The translations under genes and the position numbers were made by a program. This document shows positions 55,585 through 63,884 of a stretch of DNA of 64,000 nt, in pieces; position 1 is the stretch's first letter; each line of letters starts with the position of its first letter. The stretch spans positions 581,510 through 645,509 of the forward strand of contig NZ_JAFVLN010000003.1 of assembly GCF_017377775.1 (NCBI RefSeq), in the 5' to 3' direction. The notes under the pieces were generated by a model. The model made no database searches, was not told the origin of the DNA, and was given only the letters and a program-made list of their open reading frames with translations. Source of the stretch: Streptomyces sp. VRA16 Mangrove soil (lineage in GTDB: Bacteria > Actinomycetota > Actinomycetes > Streptomycetales > Streptomycetaceae).

Positions 55585-55887
55585 TCAGCTCCTGTGCTCA
55601 TACGGGGACGAAGGCCGGGGCCGCGCATCCAGTGCGGTCAGCGCGCCGCGCAACCCCTGATGTACATCCTCGTACACCTCGACGTGTCCGTCCGCCGCGA
55701 GGTGGTCCACATCGCCCAACCGCTCCAGCTGCGCGTCCACCTCGGCGTTGCCGGTGAGGGTGCGCGCGATGCCGAGCGGGGCCGGGGCGGCGGGGTCGTA
55801 CGAGGGTTCCTCGGGAACCCCGGCCGACGGAACCTCGGCCTCCACCACCTCGGCCTCCGGTTCCGCCTCCGGGAAAGAGTCGCTCAT
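55585..55887 (-). CDS. Small acidic hypothetical protein upstream of tlyA
   Basis: Protein of 100 residues. An acidic Glu/Pro-rich N-terminus (PEAEPEAEVVEAEVPSAGVP) precedes a helix LTGNAEVDAQLERLGDVDHL and EVYEDVHQGLRGALTALDA. It ends 8 bases before the tlyA start, whose ribosome binding site lies in its last codons, so it is probably translationally coupled. Similar short genes sit upstream of tlyA in other Streptomyces. No known fold; possibly an adaptor. It is divergent from the SCP2 gene. Confidence 0.7.
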   Translation of the reverse strand: MSDSFPEAEPEAEVVEAEVPSAGVPEEPSYDPAAPAPLGIARTLTGNAEVDAQLERLGDVDHLAADGHVEVYEDVHQGLRGALTALDARPRPSSPYEHRS

Positions 55888-55929
55888 GCCCAGACGCTAC
55901 CTCGAAGCGCCGGTGTACCGTCGATCACG

Positions 55930-56277
55930 ATGGCGACGATTGAGGAGTGCCGGGCGGCACTCGACAAACTCTCGGACAACATGGCGGGCGCCGGCGGCGA
56001 CGTCCGCGCCGCCGTGGCGCTCGACCGCTCGCTGAGCTGCCACATCAGAGACCTGGACACGACGTTTTCCGGCCGTCTGGAGGACGGCCGGATCACCGTG
56101 CTCGACACCCGCCCCGGACCACCCGCCGAGAAGGCGCAGATCCGTCTCGCCATGACCGGGGACGACCTGGTGGCGATGGTGAACGGGCAGCTGAACTTCG
56201 CGAAGGCGTGGGCCGCCGGCCGGGTCAGGCTGGAGGCGTCGTTCCGCGACCTGCTGCGCCTCAGGACGCTGCTTTAG
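55930..56277 (+). CDS. SCP2 sterol-carrier-like domain protein
   Basis: Single-domain SCP2-like protein of 115 residues. Pattern MATIEECRAALDKLSDNMAG, beta strands LSCHIRDLDTTFSGRLEDGR, then IRLAMTGDDLVAMVNGQLNF and AWAAGRVRLEASFRDLLRLR, typical of the lipid-binding SCP2 fold. In bacteria such proteins bind acyl chains or act as accessory domains. No Shine-Dalgarno is visible before ATG 55930, and TACCGT about 10 bases upstream could be a -10 of a leaderless transcript. The 3' end overlaps the ABC ATPase gene by 17 bases. Confidence 0.85.
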   Translation: MATIEECRAALDKLSDNMAGAGGDVRAAVALDRSLSCHIRDLDTTFSGRLEDGRITVLDTRPGPPAEKAQIRLAMTGDDLVAMVNGQLNFAKAWAAGRVRLEASFRDLLRLRTLL

Positions 56278-57139
56278 CCACGGCCTTCCGCCTGGCCTGG
56301 CGCGCCGCCGGCACCACCAGCGGGGTCCCGGTCTCCGGATCGTCGATGACCTGGCACTTCATCCCGAAGAGCTGCTCGACGAGCTCGGCGGTGACGATGT
56401 CCTTCGGCGCCCCCTCGGCGATCACCTCGCCGCCGCGCAGGGCGATGAGATGGGTCGCGTACCGGGCGGCGTGATTGAGGTCGTGGAGGACGGCGACGAG
56501 CGTGCGCCCCTGCTCCTCGTGCAGCTCCGCGCACAGGTCGAGTACGTCGATCTGGTGCTGGATATCGAGGTACGTCGTCGGCTCGTCGAGCAGCAGCAGC
56601 GGCGTCTGCTGGGCGAGCGCCATGGCGATCCACACGCGCTGGCGCTGACCGCCGGAGAGCTCGTCCACGTACCGGTCGGCGAGCTCGGCGACCCCGGTGG
56701 ACTCCATCGACTCCCGTACGACCTTCTCGTCCTGCGGCGACCACTGGCGCAGCAGGCCCTGGTGCGGGTAGCGGCCACGCGCGACGAGGTCGGCGACGGT
56801 GATGCCGTCGGGCGCGACGGACGACTGCGGCAGCAGGCCGAGCGTCTTGGCGACCTTCTTCGCGGGCATCGACTGGATCACGCTGCCGTCGAGCAGCACC
56901 CGCCCGGCGCTCGGCTTGAGCATCCGGGACAGGGCCCGCAGGAGCGTGGACTTGCCACAGGCGTTGGGGCCGACGATCACCGTGAAGGAGTGGTCGGGGA
57001 TCTCGACGGACAGCTTCTCGGCGATGACGCGCTGGTCGTATCCGAGGGTCACCTCGTCGGCGGTCAGCCTGGTCACGGCGGTGCTCCTTTGGTTCGTACG
57101 AGGGCTGATGTCGCGGATGTCGGCGGCGGGACGGCTCAT
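56261..57139 (-). CDS. FecE-type siderophore ABC transporter ATPase
   Basis: ATPase of 292 residues for ferric-siderophore import. Walker A VGPNACGKSTLLRALSRMLK, signature ELSGGQRQRVWIAMALAQQ, Walker B LLLDEPTTYLDIQHQIDVLD and switch His in AVLHDLNHAARYATH. The 25-residue N-terminal extension before LTADEVTLGYD is usual. ATG 57139 overlaps the permease stop (ATGA). It is the last gene of a three-gene iron-regulated operon. Its substrate-binding lipoprotein is not in this window. Confidence 0.95.
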   Translation of the reverse strand: MSRPAADIRDISPRTNQRSTAVTRLTADEVTLGYDQRVIAEKLSVEIPDHSFTVIVGPNACGKSTLLRALSRMLKPSAGRVLLDGSVIQSMPAKKVAKTLGLLPQSSVAPDGITVADLVARGRYPHQGLLRQWSPQDEKVVRESMESTGVAELADRYVDELSGGQRQRVWIAMALAQQTPLLLLDEPTTYLDIQHQIDVLDLCAELHEEQGRTLVAVLHDLNHAARYATHLIALRGGEVIAEGAPKDIVTAELVEQLFGMKCQVIDDPETGTPLVVPAARQARRKAVAKAAS

Positions 57140-58173
57140 ATCCGGCCCGCCCTGCGCTCGGTGACGAGCAGCCACAGCAGATAGACGCCGCCGACGACGC
57201 CGGTGACCACGCCCACGGGCAGCTGGTCGGCGCCGAAGGCCCGCTGCGAGACCAGGTCCGCGACGATCAGCAGGGTGGCGCCGAGAACGGTGGAGGCCGG
57301 CAGGTTCGGTCCCGGCGACCTGGTCAGCCGGCGGGCGATCTGCGGGGCGGTCAGCGCCACGAAGGTGACGGGCCCGGCCGCGGCGGTGGCGGCTGCGATC
57401 AGCACCACGGAGGTGGCGAGCAGCAGCATCCGCGTCCGCTCGACGGGGACGCCGAGCGCGCCGGCCGCGTCGTCGCCCATCTCCAGCATGCGCAGCCCCC
57501 GCCCGCACCAGGCGACGACCGGCACGAGGACGGCGAACATGATCAGCAGCGGCCAGACCTGCGCCCAGTCCCGGCCGTTGAGCGATCCGGTCATCCACAC
57601 GGTCGCGCGGGCGGCGTCGACGAAGTCGGCCTTGGTGAGCAGATAGCCGTTGACGGCGGTCACGAAGGCGGAGACACCGATGCCGACCAGCACGAGCCGG
57701 TAGCCGTGCACGCCCCGTTTCCAGGCCAGTACGTAGAGGGCGAGGCCGGTGACGAGCCCGCCGACGAGCGCGCCGAGGGCGACCTGCGTCGCGCCGCCGC
57801 CGACGATCACGATCATGACGAGCGCACCGGCGGTCGAGCCCTGCCCGAGCCCGAGCACGTCGGGGCTGCCCAGCGGGTTGCGGGAGATGGCCTGGAACAG
57901 CGCGCCGGAGAGTCCGAGCGCACCGCCCACGAGGAGCCCGACGAGCACGCGCGGCAGCCGCAGGTCGTTGATGATGAACTCCTGCCCCGCGTTCCCGTGG
58001 CCCGCGAGCGTGCGCAGCACGTCCATGGCGGGGATCGGGAAGTCACCGGTGCCGATGAGCACGACGCTCGCGGCGAGCACGGCGACGAGCAGGACCGCGA
58101 TGACAACGGCGGCCCGCAGATCGATCCGGACCGAGAGTCCGCCCGGGGTGCGGACGGCCTTGGTGGTCTTCAC
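57136..58173 (-). CDS. FecCD-family siderophore permease (second)
   Basis: Permease of 345 residues with about 9-10 membrane helices. FecCD signatures INDLRLPRVLVGLLVGGALG, QAISRNPLGSPDVLGLGQGS and VTFVALTAPQIARRLTRSPG are clear. GTG 58173 overlaps the stop of the first permease (GTGA). Together they form a heterodimeric channel of the BtuC/FhuB type, powered by the FecE-type ATPase. Expression should follow the iron box before the first gene. Confidence 0.94.
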   Translation of the reverse strand: MKTTKAVRTPGGLSVRIDLRAAVVIAVLLVAVLAASVVLIGTGDFPIPAMDVLRTLAGHGNAGQEFIINDLRLPRVLVGLLVGGALGLSGALFQAISRNPLGSPDVLGLGQGSTAGALVMIVIVGGGATQVALGALVGGLVTGLALYVLAWKRGVHGYRLVLVGIGVSAFVTAVNGYLLTKADFVDAARATVWMTGSLNGRDWAQVWPLLIMFAVLVPVVAWCGRGLRMLEMGDDAAGALGVPVERTRMLLLATSVVLIAAATAAAGPVTFVALTAPQIARRLTRSPGPNLPASTVLGATLLIVADLVSQRAFGADQLPVGVVTGVVGGVYLLWLLVTERRAGRI

Positions 58174-59216
58174 AGCTGGGCCATCCTCCGGCGTCGTACG
58201 AGCACGATGAAGACCGGCGCACCGATGACGGCGGTGACGATGCCGACCTGGAGTTCGGAGGGCCGTGCGACGACCCGGCCGACGACGTCGGCGCCGAGCA
58301 GCAGCACCGGCGACAGGACCGCCGAGTACGGCAGGATCCAGCGCTGGTCGGGTCCGGTGAAGGAGCGCACCATGTGCGGCACCATCAGGCCGACGAAGGC
58401 GATGGGCCCGCAGGCGGCGGTGGCGGCGCCGCACAGCAGCGTCGCGGCGAGCATGCCGAGCGCGCGGGTCCGCCCGAGGTGGGCGCCGAGCGCCCGCGCG
58501 GTGTCGTCACCCATCGCCATGGCGTTGAGCGGCCGGGCGAGCCCCAGCGCGAGCACGGCACCGACCGCGATGAACGGCCACACCTGCTGGATCGTGTGCG
58601 TGGTGGCGGTGGCCAGCGAGCCGACCTGCCAGAACCGCATCCGGTTGAGCGCTACGTCATCGGTGATCATCACGGCGTAGATGTAGCCGGAGAGCGCGGC
58701 GGCGACCGCCGTACCGGCGAGCGCGAGCCGCACCGGTGTGGCGTTCCGGGTCCCTCCGAGCACGTAGACGAGGACGCCCACGGCGGCGGCCCCGGCGAAG
58801 GCGAACCACACGTACCCGCTGAGCGTGGTCACCCCGAAGAAGCTGATGCCGGTCACGACGGCGGCGGACGCCCCCATGTTGATGCCGAGGATCCCGGGGT
58901 CGGCCAGCGGATTGCGGGTCAGCGCCTGGAGCACGGCTCCGGCGAGCCCGAGCGCGAGCCCGGCCAGAAGTCCGAGCACGGTACGGGATATCCGCTCCCC
59001 GACCACGACATCGGCGTAGGTGTTGGTGTCGTGGAAGAGCCCGTGCCAGACCTGGTCGAGCGAGAGCGATTTCGCTCCCACGGCGATGCTGGCCACGACG
59101 ACGGCCAACAGCACGAGCACCGACACGAGCAGCCCGGCGGAACGTATCGCCGTACGACGGCCGGGGGGCGCGGGAGAGGTCTCCGCGCCGGCTTCTGGGG
59201 GACTCTCGACCAACAC
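58170..59216 (-). CDS. FecCD-family siderophore permease (first)
   Basis: Permease of 348 residues with about 9-10 helices. Motifs GERISRTVLGLLAGLALGLA, QALTRNPLADPGILGINMGA and AFVGLMVPHMVRSFTGPDQR match FecCD. GTG 59216 is only 4 bases from an iron box that overlaps the probable -10 TAGGCT, so transcription may start at or beside the start codon (leaderless). It is the first gene of the operon. The protein imports ferric siderophore across the membrane with the second permease. Confidence 0.94.
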   Translation of the reverse strand: MLVESPPEAGAETSPAPPGRRTAIRSAGLLVSVLVLLAVVVASIAVGAKSLSLDQVWHGLFHDTNTYADVVVGERISRTVLGLLAGLALGLAGAVLQALTRNPLADPGILGINMGASAAVVTGISFFGVTTLSGYVWFAFAGAAAVGVLVYVLGGTRNATPVRLALAGTAVAAALSGYIYAVMITDDVALNRMRFWQVGSLATATTHTIQQVWPFIAVGAVLALGLARPLNAMAMGDDTARALGAHLGRTRALGMLAATLLCGAATAACGPIAFVGLMVPHMVRSFTGPDQRWILPYSAVLSPVLLLGADVVGRVVARPSELQVGIVTAVIGAPVFIVLVRRRRMAQL

Positions 59217-59219
59217 GAG

Positions 59220-59239
59220 GTTAGGTTAGCCTATCCTCC
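59220..59239 (-). promoter_or_regulatory. DmdR/DtxR-type iron box
   Basis: Sequence TTAGGTTAGCCTATCCTCC matches the streptomycete iron box TTAGGTTAGGCTCACCTAA at 14 of 19 positions. It sits 4 bases upstream of the first siderophore permease gene and covers its likely -10. Binding of an Fe-loaded DtxR-type repressor would block transcription when iron is plentiful. Confidence 0.88.
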
Positions 59240-59290
59240 TGTGCGTGCCTCCGTCAGGGGCGCAGCCCCCGGGCCGGGACGGGAAGGGGC

Positions 59291-59332
59291 CGCGGGGGGG
59301 GGCGACTCGTACGCGGGGGGGGCGACTCGTAC
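59291..59332. repeat. Tandem unit with G9/G8 tracts
   Basis: Two adjacent copies of CGCG(n)CGACTCGTA, differing only in tract length: nine G at 59294-59302 and eight G at 59315-59322. It is non-coding, between the iron box and the end of the HAD gene. Confidence 0.9.
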
Positions 59333-59369
59333 AACGCGAGCCATCCACCACTGAACCGCTACCCCGTCA

Positions 59370-60425
59370 CTACAGCCCCAACCGGTCCAGCGCCTTGGCC
59401 GACTCCAACGAGCAGCTCCCGTCTCCGGCGTGCCCCCAGGCGGCCCCGCACAGCGCCCGCAAGCCGTCGATCTCGTCCCCGTCCCCCTCAAGTTCGAGTT
59501 GTCCGTCCCCCACGGACGCGGTCCAGCCCCCGCACCGCACCCCGCCGTCGACCTCGACGACCTCGGGCTGCCCCTGCAGCATCCCCCGAAGGTCCCGGTC
59601 CACGTACGTCGGCCGATGCTGCGGCACCGCGGCCAGCAACTGCGCCCCGTCGGTCACCCCGGTCAGCACGAGCAGCGAGTCCACTCCCCCGTTGAACGCA
59701 CCCTCGATGTCCGTGTCGAGCCGGTCCCCGACGACGAGCGGCGTCTTCGCCCCGGTCCGCAGAATCGTCTCCCGGTGCATCGGCGGCAACGGCTTCCCCG
59801 CGACCTGCGGCTCGGCGCCCGTCGCGATCCGGACGACCTCCACCGCCGCCCCGTTCCCCGGCGCGATGCCGCGGCCGCTCGGGATGGTCAGGTCGGTGTT
59901 GGACGCGAACCACGGCACGCCCCGCGCGACCGCGTAGCTGGCCTCCGCGAACCGTCCCCACGGCAGATCGGGCCCGCCGAATCCCTGCACCACGGCGGCC
60001 GGATCGTCGTCGGCGGACTCCACGGGGTCGAGCCCCCGCTCACGCAGGGCGACCCGCAGGCCCTCCCCGCCGATCACCAACACCCGTGCCCCGCTGGGCA
60101 CTTGCTCACTGATCAGCCGGGCGACGGCCTGGGCCGACGTGATGACGTCCTCGGCACCGGTCGGAATCCCGAGCTCGCTCAGGTGCTCGGCGACGGTGTC
60201 CGGGGTCCGCAGCGCGTTGTTCGTGACGTACGCGAGCCCCATCCCCGCGTCGCGCGCGACCGCCAGCGACTCCACGGCGTGCTCGATGGCCTTCCCACCG
60301 GCATAAACGACCCCGTCGAGATCGAGCAGCGCGGTGTCATAGGCCTCGCTCAACGCCCGCGTACTGCCCGCCGGCCGCACCCTCGGCAGCCCGCTGTCCG
60401 ACGCCCCGCGCTCACTCTGGCTCAT
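59370..60425 (-). CDS. HAD-IIA family sugar phosphatase
   Basis: NagD/p-nitrophenyl-phosphatase-like hydrolase of 351 residues. The nucleophile motif is DTALLDLDGVVYAGG (first Asp attacks phosphate), YVTNNALRTPDTV is motif II, KPLPPMHRETIL carries the Lys, and LVVGDRLDTDIEGAFNGGVD the acidic motif IV. A C-terminal extension of about 60 residues (VRCGGWTASVGDGQLELEGD) is typical of the streptomycete form. ATG 60425 begins MSQSERGASD. Substrate probably a sugar phosphate or glycerol phosphate. Divergent from the DUF1015 gene. Confidence 0.9.
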   Translation of the reverse strand: MSQSERGASDSGLPRVRPAGSTRALSEAYDTALLDLDGVVYAGGKAIEHAVESLAVARDAGMGLAYVTNNALRTPDTVAEHLSELGIPTGAEDVITSAQAVARLISEQVPSGARVLVIGGEGLRVALRERGLDPVESADDDPAAVVQGFGGPDLPWGRFAEASYAVARGVPWFASNTDLTIPSGRGIAPGNGAAVEVVRIATGAEPQVAGKPLPPMHRETILRTGAKTPLVVGDRLDTDIEGAFNGGVDSLLVLTGVTDGAQLLAAVPQHRPTYVDRDLRGMLQGQPEVVEVDGGVRCGGWTASVGDGQLELEGDGDEIDGLRALCGAAWGHAGDGSCSLESAKALDRLGL

Positions 60426-60497
60426 TACGTATCGCTCCTCGTTCGATCCCACTCCCCCGATCATCCCCCAAGCCACTGACACTCGTACGATGCACTA

Positions 60498-61802
60498 ATG
60501 AACACTGCAGGTCGCACGGCACAGACGGGGAACCACGGCCTGGACCTGATCCCGTTCAGGGGTGTGCGTTACGTCCCCGAGCGGGTCGGCAGTCTCGCCG
60601 CCGTGACGTCTCCCCCGTACGACGTCGTGGTACGTCCCGACGGCCTGCACCATCTGGAGAACGCGGACCCGTTCAACATCGTCCGTCTGATCCTGCCGCA
60701 GGCGACGGACCCCGGTACGCGCAACGCCCTGGCGGCGGCGACCCTGCGCGGCTGGCTGGCCGAGGGCGTCCTCGCCCCCGACCCCACGCCTGCCCTCTAC
60801 ATCTACGAGCAGCGCAACGGCGACATGCTCCAGCGCGGCATCATCGGCGCCCTGCGCCTGTCCGAGGCGGCCGAGGGAGTCGTCCTGCCGCACGAGGGCG
60901 TCATGCCGCATGTCGTCGAGGACCGCGCCGGCGTCATGCGCGCCACGGAGGCGAATCTCGAACCGCTCCTGCTCACGTACCGCGGCAACGGCAACGCGAC
61001 GGGGGCGACGGCGGTCATCGAGCGCACCGTGCAGACCCCGCCGCTCCTCTCCACGACCACCGAGGACGGCTACAGCCATCGGCTGTGGGCGATCACGGAC
61101 CCGGCGGATCTCGGCCATGTCCACGCCGACCTGGCGAGCCACCAGGCCCTGATCGCCGACGGCCACCACCGCTGGGCGACGTATCTGCGCCTGCGCACGG
61201 AACACCCGACGCCGACCCCGTCGCCCTGGGACTACGGCCTGGTCCTCCTGGTCGACACGGCCCGCTATCCCCTCCGCGTCCGCGCCATCCACCGGCTCCT
61301 CAACCGTCTCCCGCTGACCGAGGCCCTGGCGATGGTGGACGGTTCCTTCCGCGTACGAGAGATCGATGGCCCGCTCCAGAAGGCGCTGGAATCGCTCGCC
61401 CGGGCAGCGGCACAGGGCAACGCGTTCCTCCTTGCAGGCGGCTCCACCGACACGTACCACCTCCTGGACCGCCCCGATCCTGCCCTCCTCGCCCGCACGA
61501 TCCCCACGGACCGCCCGGAGGCGTGGCGCACCCTGGACGCGACGGTCCTGCACGCGACGCTCCTCGGCCACGTCTGGCGCATCCCCGAGGACTCCCCGGC
61601 CGACATCGCGTACATCCACGACGCCCAGGCCACGGTCGACAAGGCGCGCCGCGACGGCGGCACGGCGGTTCTGATGCACCCGGTACGCGAGGAGGTCGTC
61701 CGCGAGCTGGCACGCCAGGGCGTGACGATGCCCCGCAAGTCGACGTCCTTCGGCCCGAAGCCGGCGACGGGCCTGGTCCTGCGCACCCTCACCACGGACT
61801 GA
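60498..61802 (+). CDS. DUF1015 family protein (HipA-like kinase fold unknown)
   Basis: Conserved protein of 434 residues. Characteristic DUF1015 segments: PFRGVRYVPERVGSLAAVTS with PPYDV, ENADPFNIVRLILPQ, ALYIYEQRNGDMLQRGIIGA, IADGHHRWATYLRLRTEH (His-His motif), and HPVREEVVRELARQGVTMPR with KSTSFGPKPATGLVLR near the end. Bacterial members are widespread and uncharacterised; some lie near serine or phosphoserine metabolism genes. ATG 60498 begins the conserved N-terminus. It is divergent from the HAD phosphatase and ends before a strong terminator. Function unknown; the conserved His suggest a catalytic or metal role. Confidence 0.85.
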   Translation: MNTAGRTAQTGNHGLDLIPFRGVRYVPERVGSLAAVTSPPYDVVVRPDGLHHLENADPFNIVRLILPQATDPGTRNALAAATLRGWLAEGVLAPDPTPALYIYEQRNGDMLQRGIIGALRLSEAAEGVVLPHEGVMPHVVEDRAGVMRATEANLEPLLLTYRGNGNATGATAVIERTVQTPPLLSTTTEDGYSHRLWAITDPADLGHVHADLASHQALIADGHHRWATYLRLRTEHPTPTPSPWDYGLVLLVDTARYPLRVRAIHRLLNRLPLTEALAMVDGSFRVREIDGPLQKALESLARAAAQGNAFLLAGGSTDTYHLLDRPDPALLARTIPTDRPEAWRTLDATVLHATLLGHVWRIPEDSPADIAYIHDAQATVDKARRDGGTAVLMHPVREEVVRELARQGVTMPRKSTSFGPKPATGLVLRTLTTD

Positions 61803-61823
61803 CACGACGGGCTGAAACGACGA

Positions 61824-61852
61824 GCGGGCGGGTCCCGAGGGAACCCGCCCGC
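61824..61852. terminator. Bidirectional hairpin terminator
   Basis: 10-bp perfect arms GCGGGCGGGT (61824-61833) and ACCCGCCCGC (61843-61852) between the DUF1015 gene and the convergent repeat-protein gene. Confidence 0.85.
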
Positions 61853-61869
61853 CACACGCCTGACAAGCC

Positions 61870-63747
61870 TTACTGCTGCTCGTCCTCGTCGTCACTCTTG
61901 TCCTCGACGTCATCGTCGGCGTCGACGTCGACCTCGGCGTCGACGAACTCGACCCCGTCCAGCTCAGCGAGCCGGTCCGACGCGTCGGTGCTGCCGTCCT
62001 TGTCGGACTCGACGGCCTTGGCGAACCACTCGCGCGCCTCGTCCTCACGCCCGGCGGCAAGCAGCGCGTCGGCGTACGCGTAGCGCAGACGCGCAGTCCA
62101 CGGCTGTACGGAGTTCGAGGCGAGCTCGGGGCTCTGCAGCGTGACGATGGCGGCGTCGAGCTGCCCCATGTCCCGGCGGGCACCGGCCGCGACGAGCCGC
62201 ATCTCGACCTGCCCGGCCTTGTCCAGCTTGCTGACCTCGGGCGCCCCGGCCATGTCGAGCGCCTTCTCCGGCCGCCCGAGCCCACGCTCGCAGTCGGCCA
62301 TGACGGGCCACAGTTCGACGCTGCCGGTCATCCGACGCGCGGCACGGAATTCGGCCAGCGCCTCGCTGAACTTCTGGTTCGCGTACGCGGCGAAGCCGGC
62401 GGCCTCGCGCACGGCAGCAACCCTGGACGCCAGTCGCAGGGCGACCTTCGAGTACCCGTAGGCACCCGCGGGGTCTTCGTCGATCAGCCGGGCCACCATC
62501 ACCAGGTTCTTGGCGACATCCTCAGCGAGCCCCTTGGGCAGGGACTGCAGCTCCTGCTGTACGTCCTTGTCGATCTCGTGACCGGTGACGTCCTCGGGGA
62601 TCGGCAGCCGCTTGATCGGCTCGCGGTCCCGGTCCCGCTCGTCACGGAACCGGCCACCACCGCGCCGGTCGTCACCCCGCCGGTCATCGCGCCGATCGTC
62701 ACGCCCACGGAACCCACCACCGGGCCGGCCGCCACGATCGTCACGCCCGCGGTAGCCACCGCCACCACGGTTGTCGTCACGCCGGAAGCCACCGCCACGG
62801 TTGTCATCACGACGGTCATCACGCCGGAAGCCGCCACCACGGTTGTCATCACGGCGATCGTCCCGACGATCGTCACGCCGGAAGCCGCCACCACGGTTAT
62901 CGTCACGACGGTCGTCACGACGGTCGTCCCGGCGGTCGTCACGGCGGAAGGGGGGACGGTCGCCATCGCGACGCGGCCCACGATCCCGGTCGCGGTCACC
63001 GTACGACGGACGGTCATCACGCCCGCGGTAGCCACCGCCACCACGGTTGTCGTCACGACGGAAGCCGCCACCACGGTTGTCATCCCGACGGTCGTCCCGG
63101 CGGTCGTCACGGCGGAAGGGGGGACGGTCGCCATCGCGACGCGGCCCACGATCCCGGTCGCGGTCACCGTACGACGGACGATCATCACGCCCGCGGTAGC
63201 CACCGCCACCACGGTTGTCATCACGACGGAAGCCACCGCCACGGTTGTCATCACGACGGTCATCACGCCGGAAGCCGCCACCACGGTTGTCGTCCCGACG
63301 GTCATCACGACGGTCATCCCGGCGGTCGTCGCGACGGAAGGGGGGACGGTCGCCATCGCGACGCGGCCCACGATCCCGGTCACGGTCACCGTACGACGGA
63401 CGATCATCACGCCCGCGGTAGCCACCGCCACCACGGTTGTCATCACGACGGAAGCCACCGCCACGGTTGTCATCACGACGGTCATCACGCCGGAAGCCGC
63501 CACCACGGTTATCGTCCCGACGGTCATCACGACGGTCATCACGGCGGTCGTCGCGACGGTAGGGGGGACGGTCGCCATCGCGACGCGGCCCACGATCCCG
63601 GTCCCGGTCACGGTCACCGTACGACGGACGATCATCACGTCGATCCCGGCGAGGACCACCGCTGTTGCCGCGGTACCCTCCCCGGTCACCACTGTCCCGG
63701 CGGCGCTGATCGCGCTCGGGTCGCTCGTCGGGAGAGTTGGTGGACAT
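61870..63747 (-). CDS. Arg/Asp/Gly repeat protein with TPR-like C-terminus
   Basis: Protein of 625 residues in two parts. Residues 1-385 are a disordered, highly charged repeat region built from [16 protein letters not shown] and [14 protein letters not shown] blocks, resembling RGG/RD-type RNA-binding low-complexity sequence. Residues 395-605 form a helical, TPR-like domain ([60 protein letters not shown]). The C-terminus is a run of Asp/Glu. ATG 63747 follows AGGAG. It lies directly beyond the rRNA operon terminator, so a ribosome or RNA-related role is attractive but unproven. It forms its own transcript. Confidence 0.88.
   Translation of the reverse strand: MSTNSPDERPERDQRRRDSGDRGGYRGNSGGPRRDRRDDRPSYGDRDRDRDRGPRRDGDRPPYRRDDRRDDRRDDRRDDNRGGGFRRDDRRDDNRGGGFRRDDNRGGGGYRGRDDRPSYGDRDRDRGPRRDGDRPPFRRDDRRDDRRDDRRDDNRGGGFRRDDRRDDNRGGGFRRDDNRGGGGYRGRDDRPSYGDRDRDRGPRRDGDRPPFRRDDRRDDRRDDNRGGGFRRDDNRGGGGYRGRDDRPSYGDRDRDRGPRRDGDRPPFRRDDRRDDRRDDRRDDNRGGGFRRDDRRDDRRDDNRGGGFRRDDRRDDNRGGGFRRDDNRGGGGYRGRDDRGGRPGGGFRGRDDRRDDRRGDDRRGGGRFRDERDRDREPIKRLPIPEDVTGHEIDKDVQQELQSLPKGLAEDVAKNLVMVARLIDEDPAGAYGYSKVALRLASRVAAVREAAGFAAYANQKFSEALAEFRAARRMTGSVELWPVMADCERGLGRPEKALDMAGAPEVSKLDKAGQVEMRLVAAGARRDMGQLDAAIVTLQSPELASNSVQPWTARLRYAYADALLAAGREDEAREWFAKAVESDKDGSTDASDRLAELDGVEFVDAEVDVDADDDVEDKSDDEDEQQ
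62743..63636 (-). repeat. Macro-repeat array in the RD/RGG region
   Basis: Four tandem macro-units start at DDRPSYG: 63409-63636 (228 bases), 63187-63408 (222), 63019-63186 (168) and 62743-63018 (276). Each comprises a [14 protein letters not shown] head, DDRRDD steps and [10 protein letters not shown] units; length differences are gains and losses of whole 12-, 30- and 42-base subunits, so frame is kept. Confidence 0.93.
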
Positions 63748-63832
63748 CGGTGACTCCTGTCTTCGGTACCGCAGTCATTCTCGCGCAGCCGGGGTGCCGG
63801 CGCGCTCCGAGAAGAGCTCTGGAAATACAAAA

Positions 63833-63874
63833 AGGACCTTTGGTCCCAGCACGTGTGCCGGGACCAAAGGTCCT
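63833..63874 (-). terminator. rRNA operon terminator
   Basis: Perfect 15-bp stem (63833-63847 and 63860-63874); the loop adds a GCAC/GTGC pairing, and TTTTTGTATTT follows on the minus strand. It lies 10 bases beyond the 5S 3' end and should end the rrn transcript. Confidence 0.95.
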
Positions 63875-63884
63875 CTCAAAAATA

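Noticed and set aside
62743..63636. Regular repeats that could suggest a CRISPR array
   Set aside because: Units are coding, in frame, of unequal length and without unique spacers; no cas gene is present.
62578..63753. 391-codon plus-strand frame rich in Val and Thr repeats
   Set aside because: It is the antisense of the Arg/Asp/Gly repeat gene; the repeats mirror the true codons, and there is no ribosome binding site or family match.
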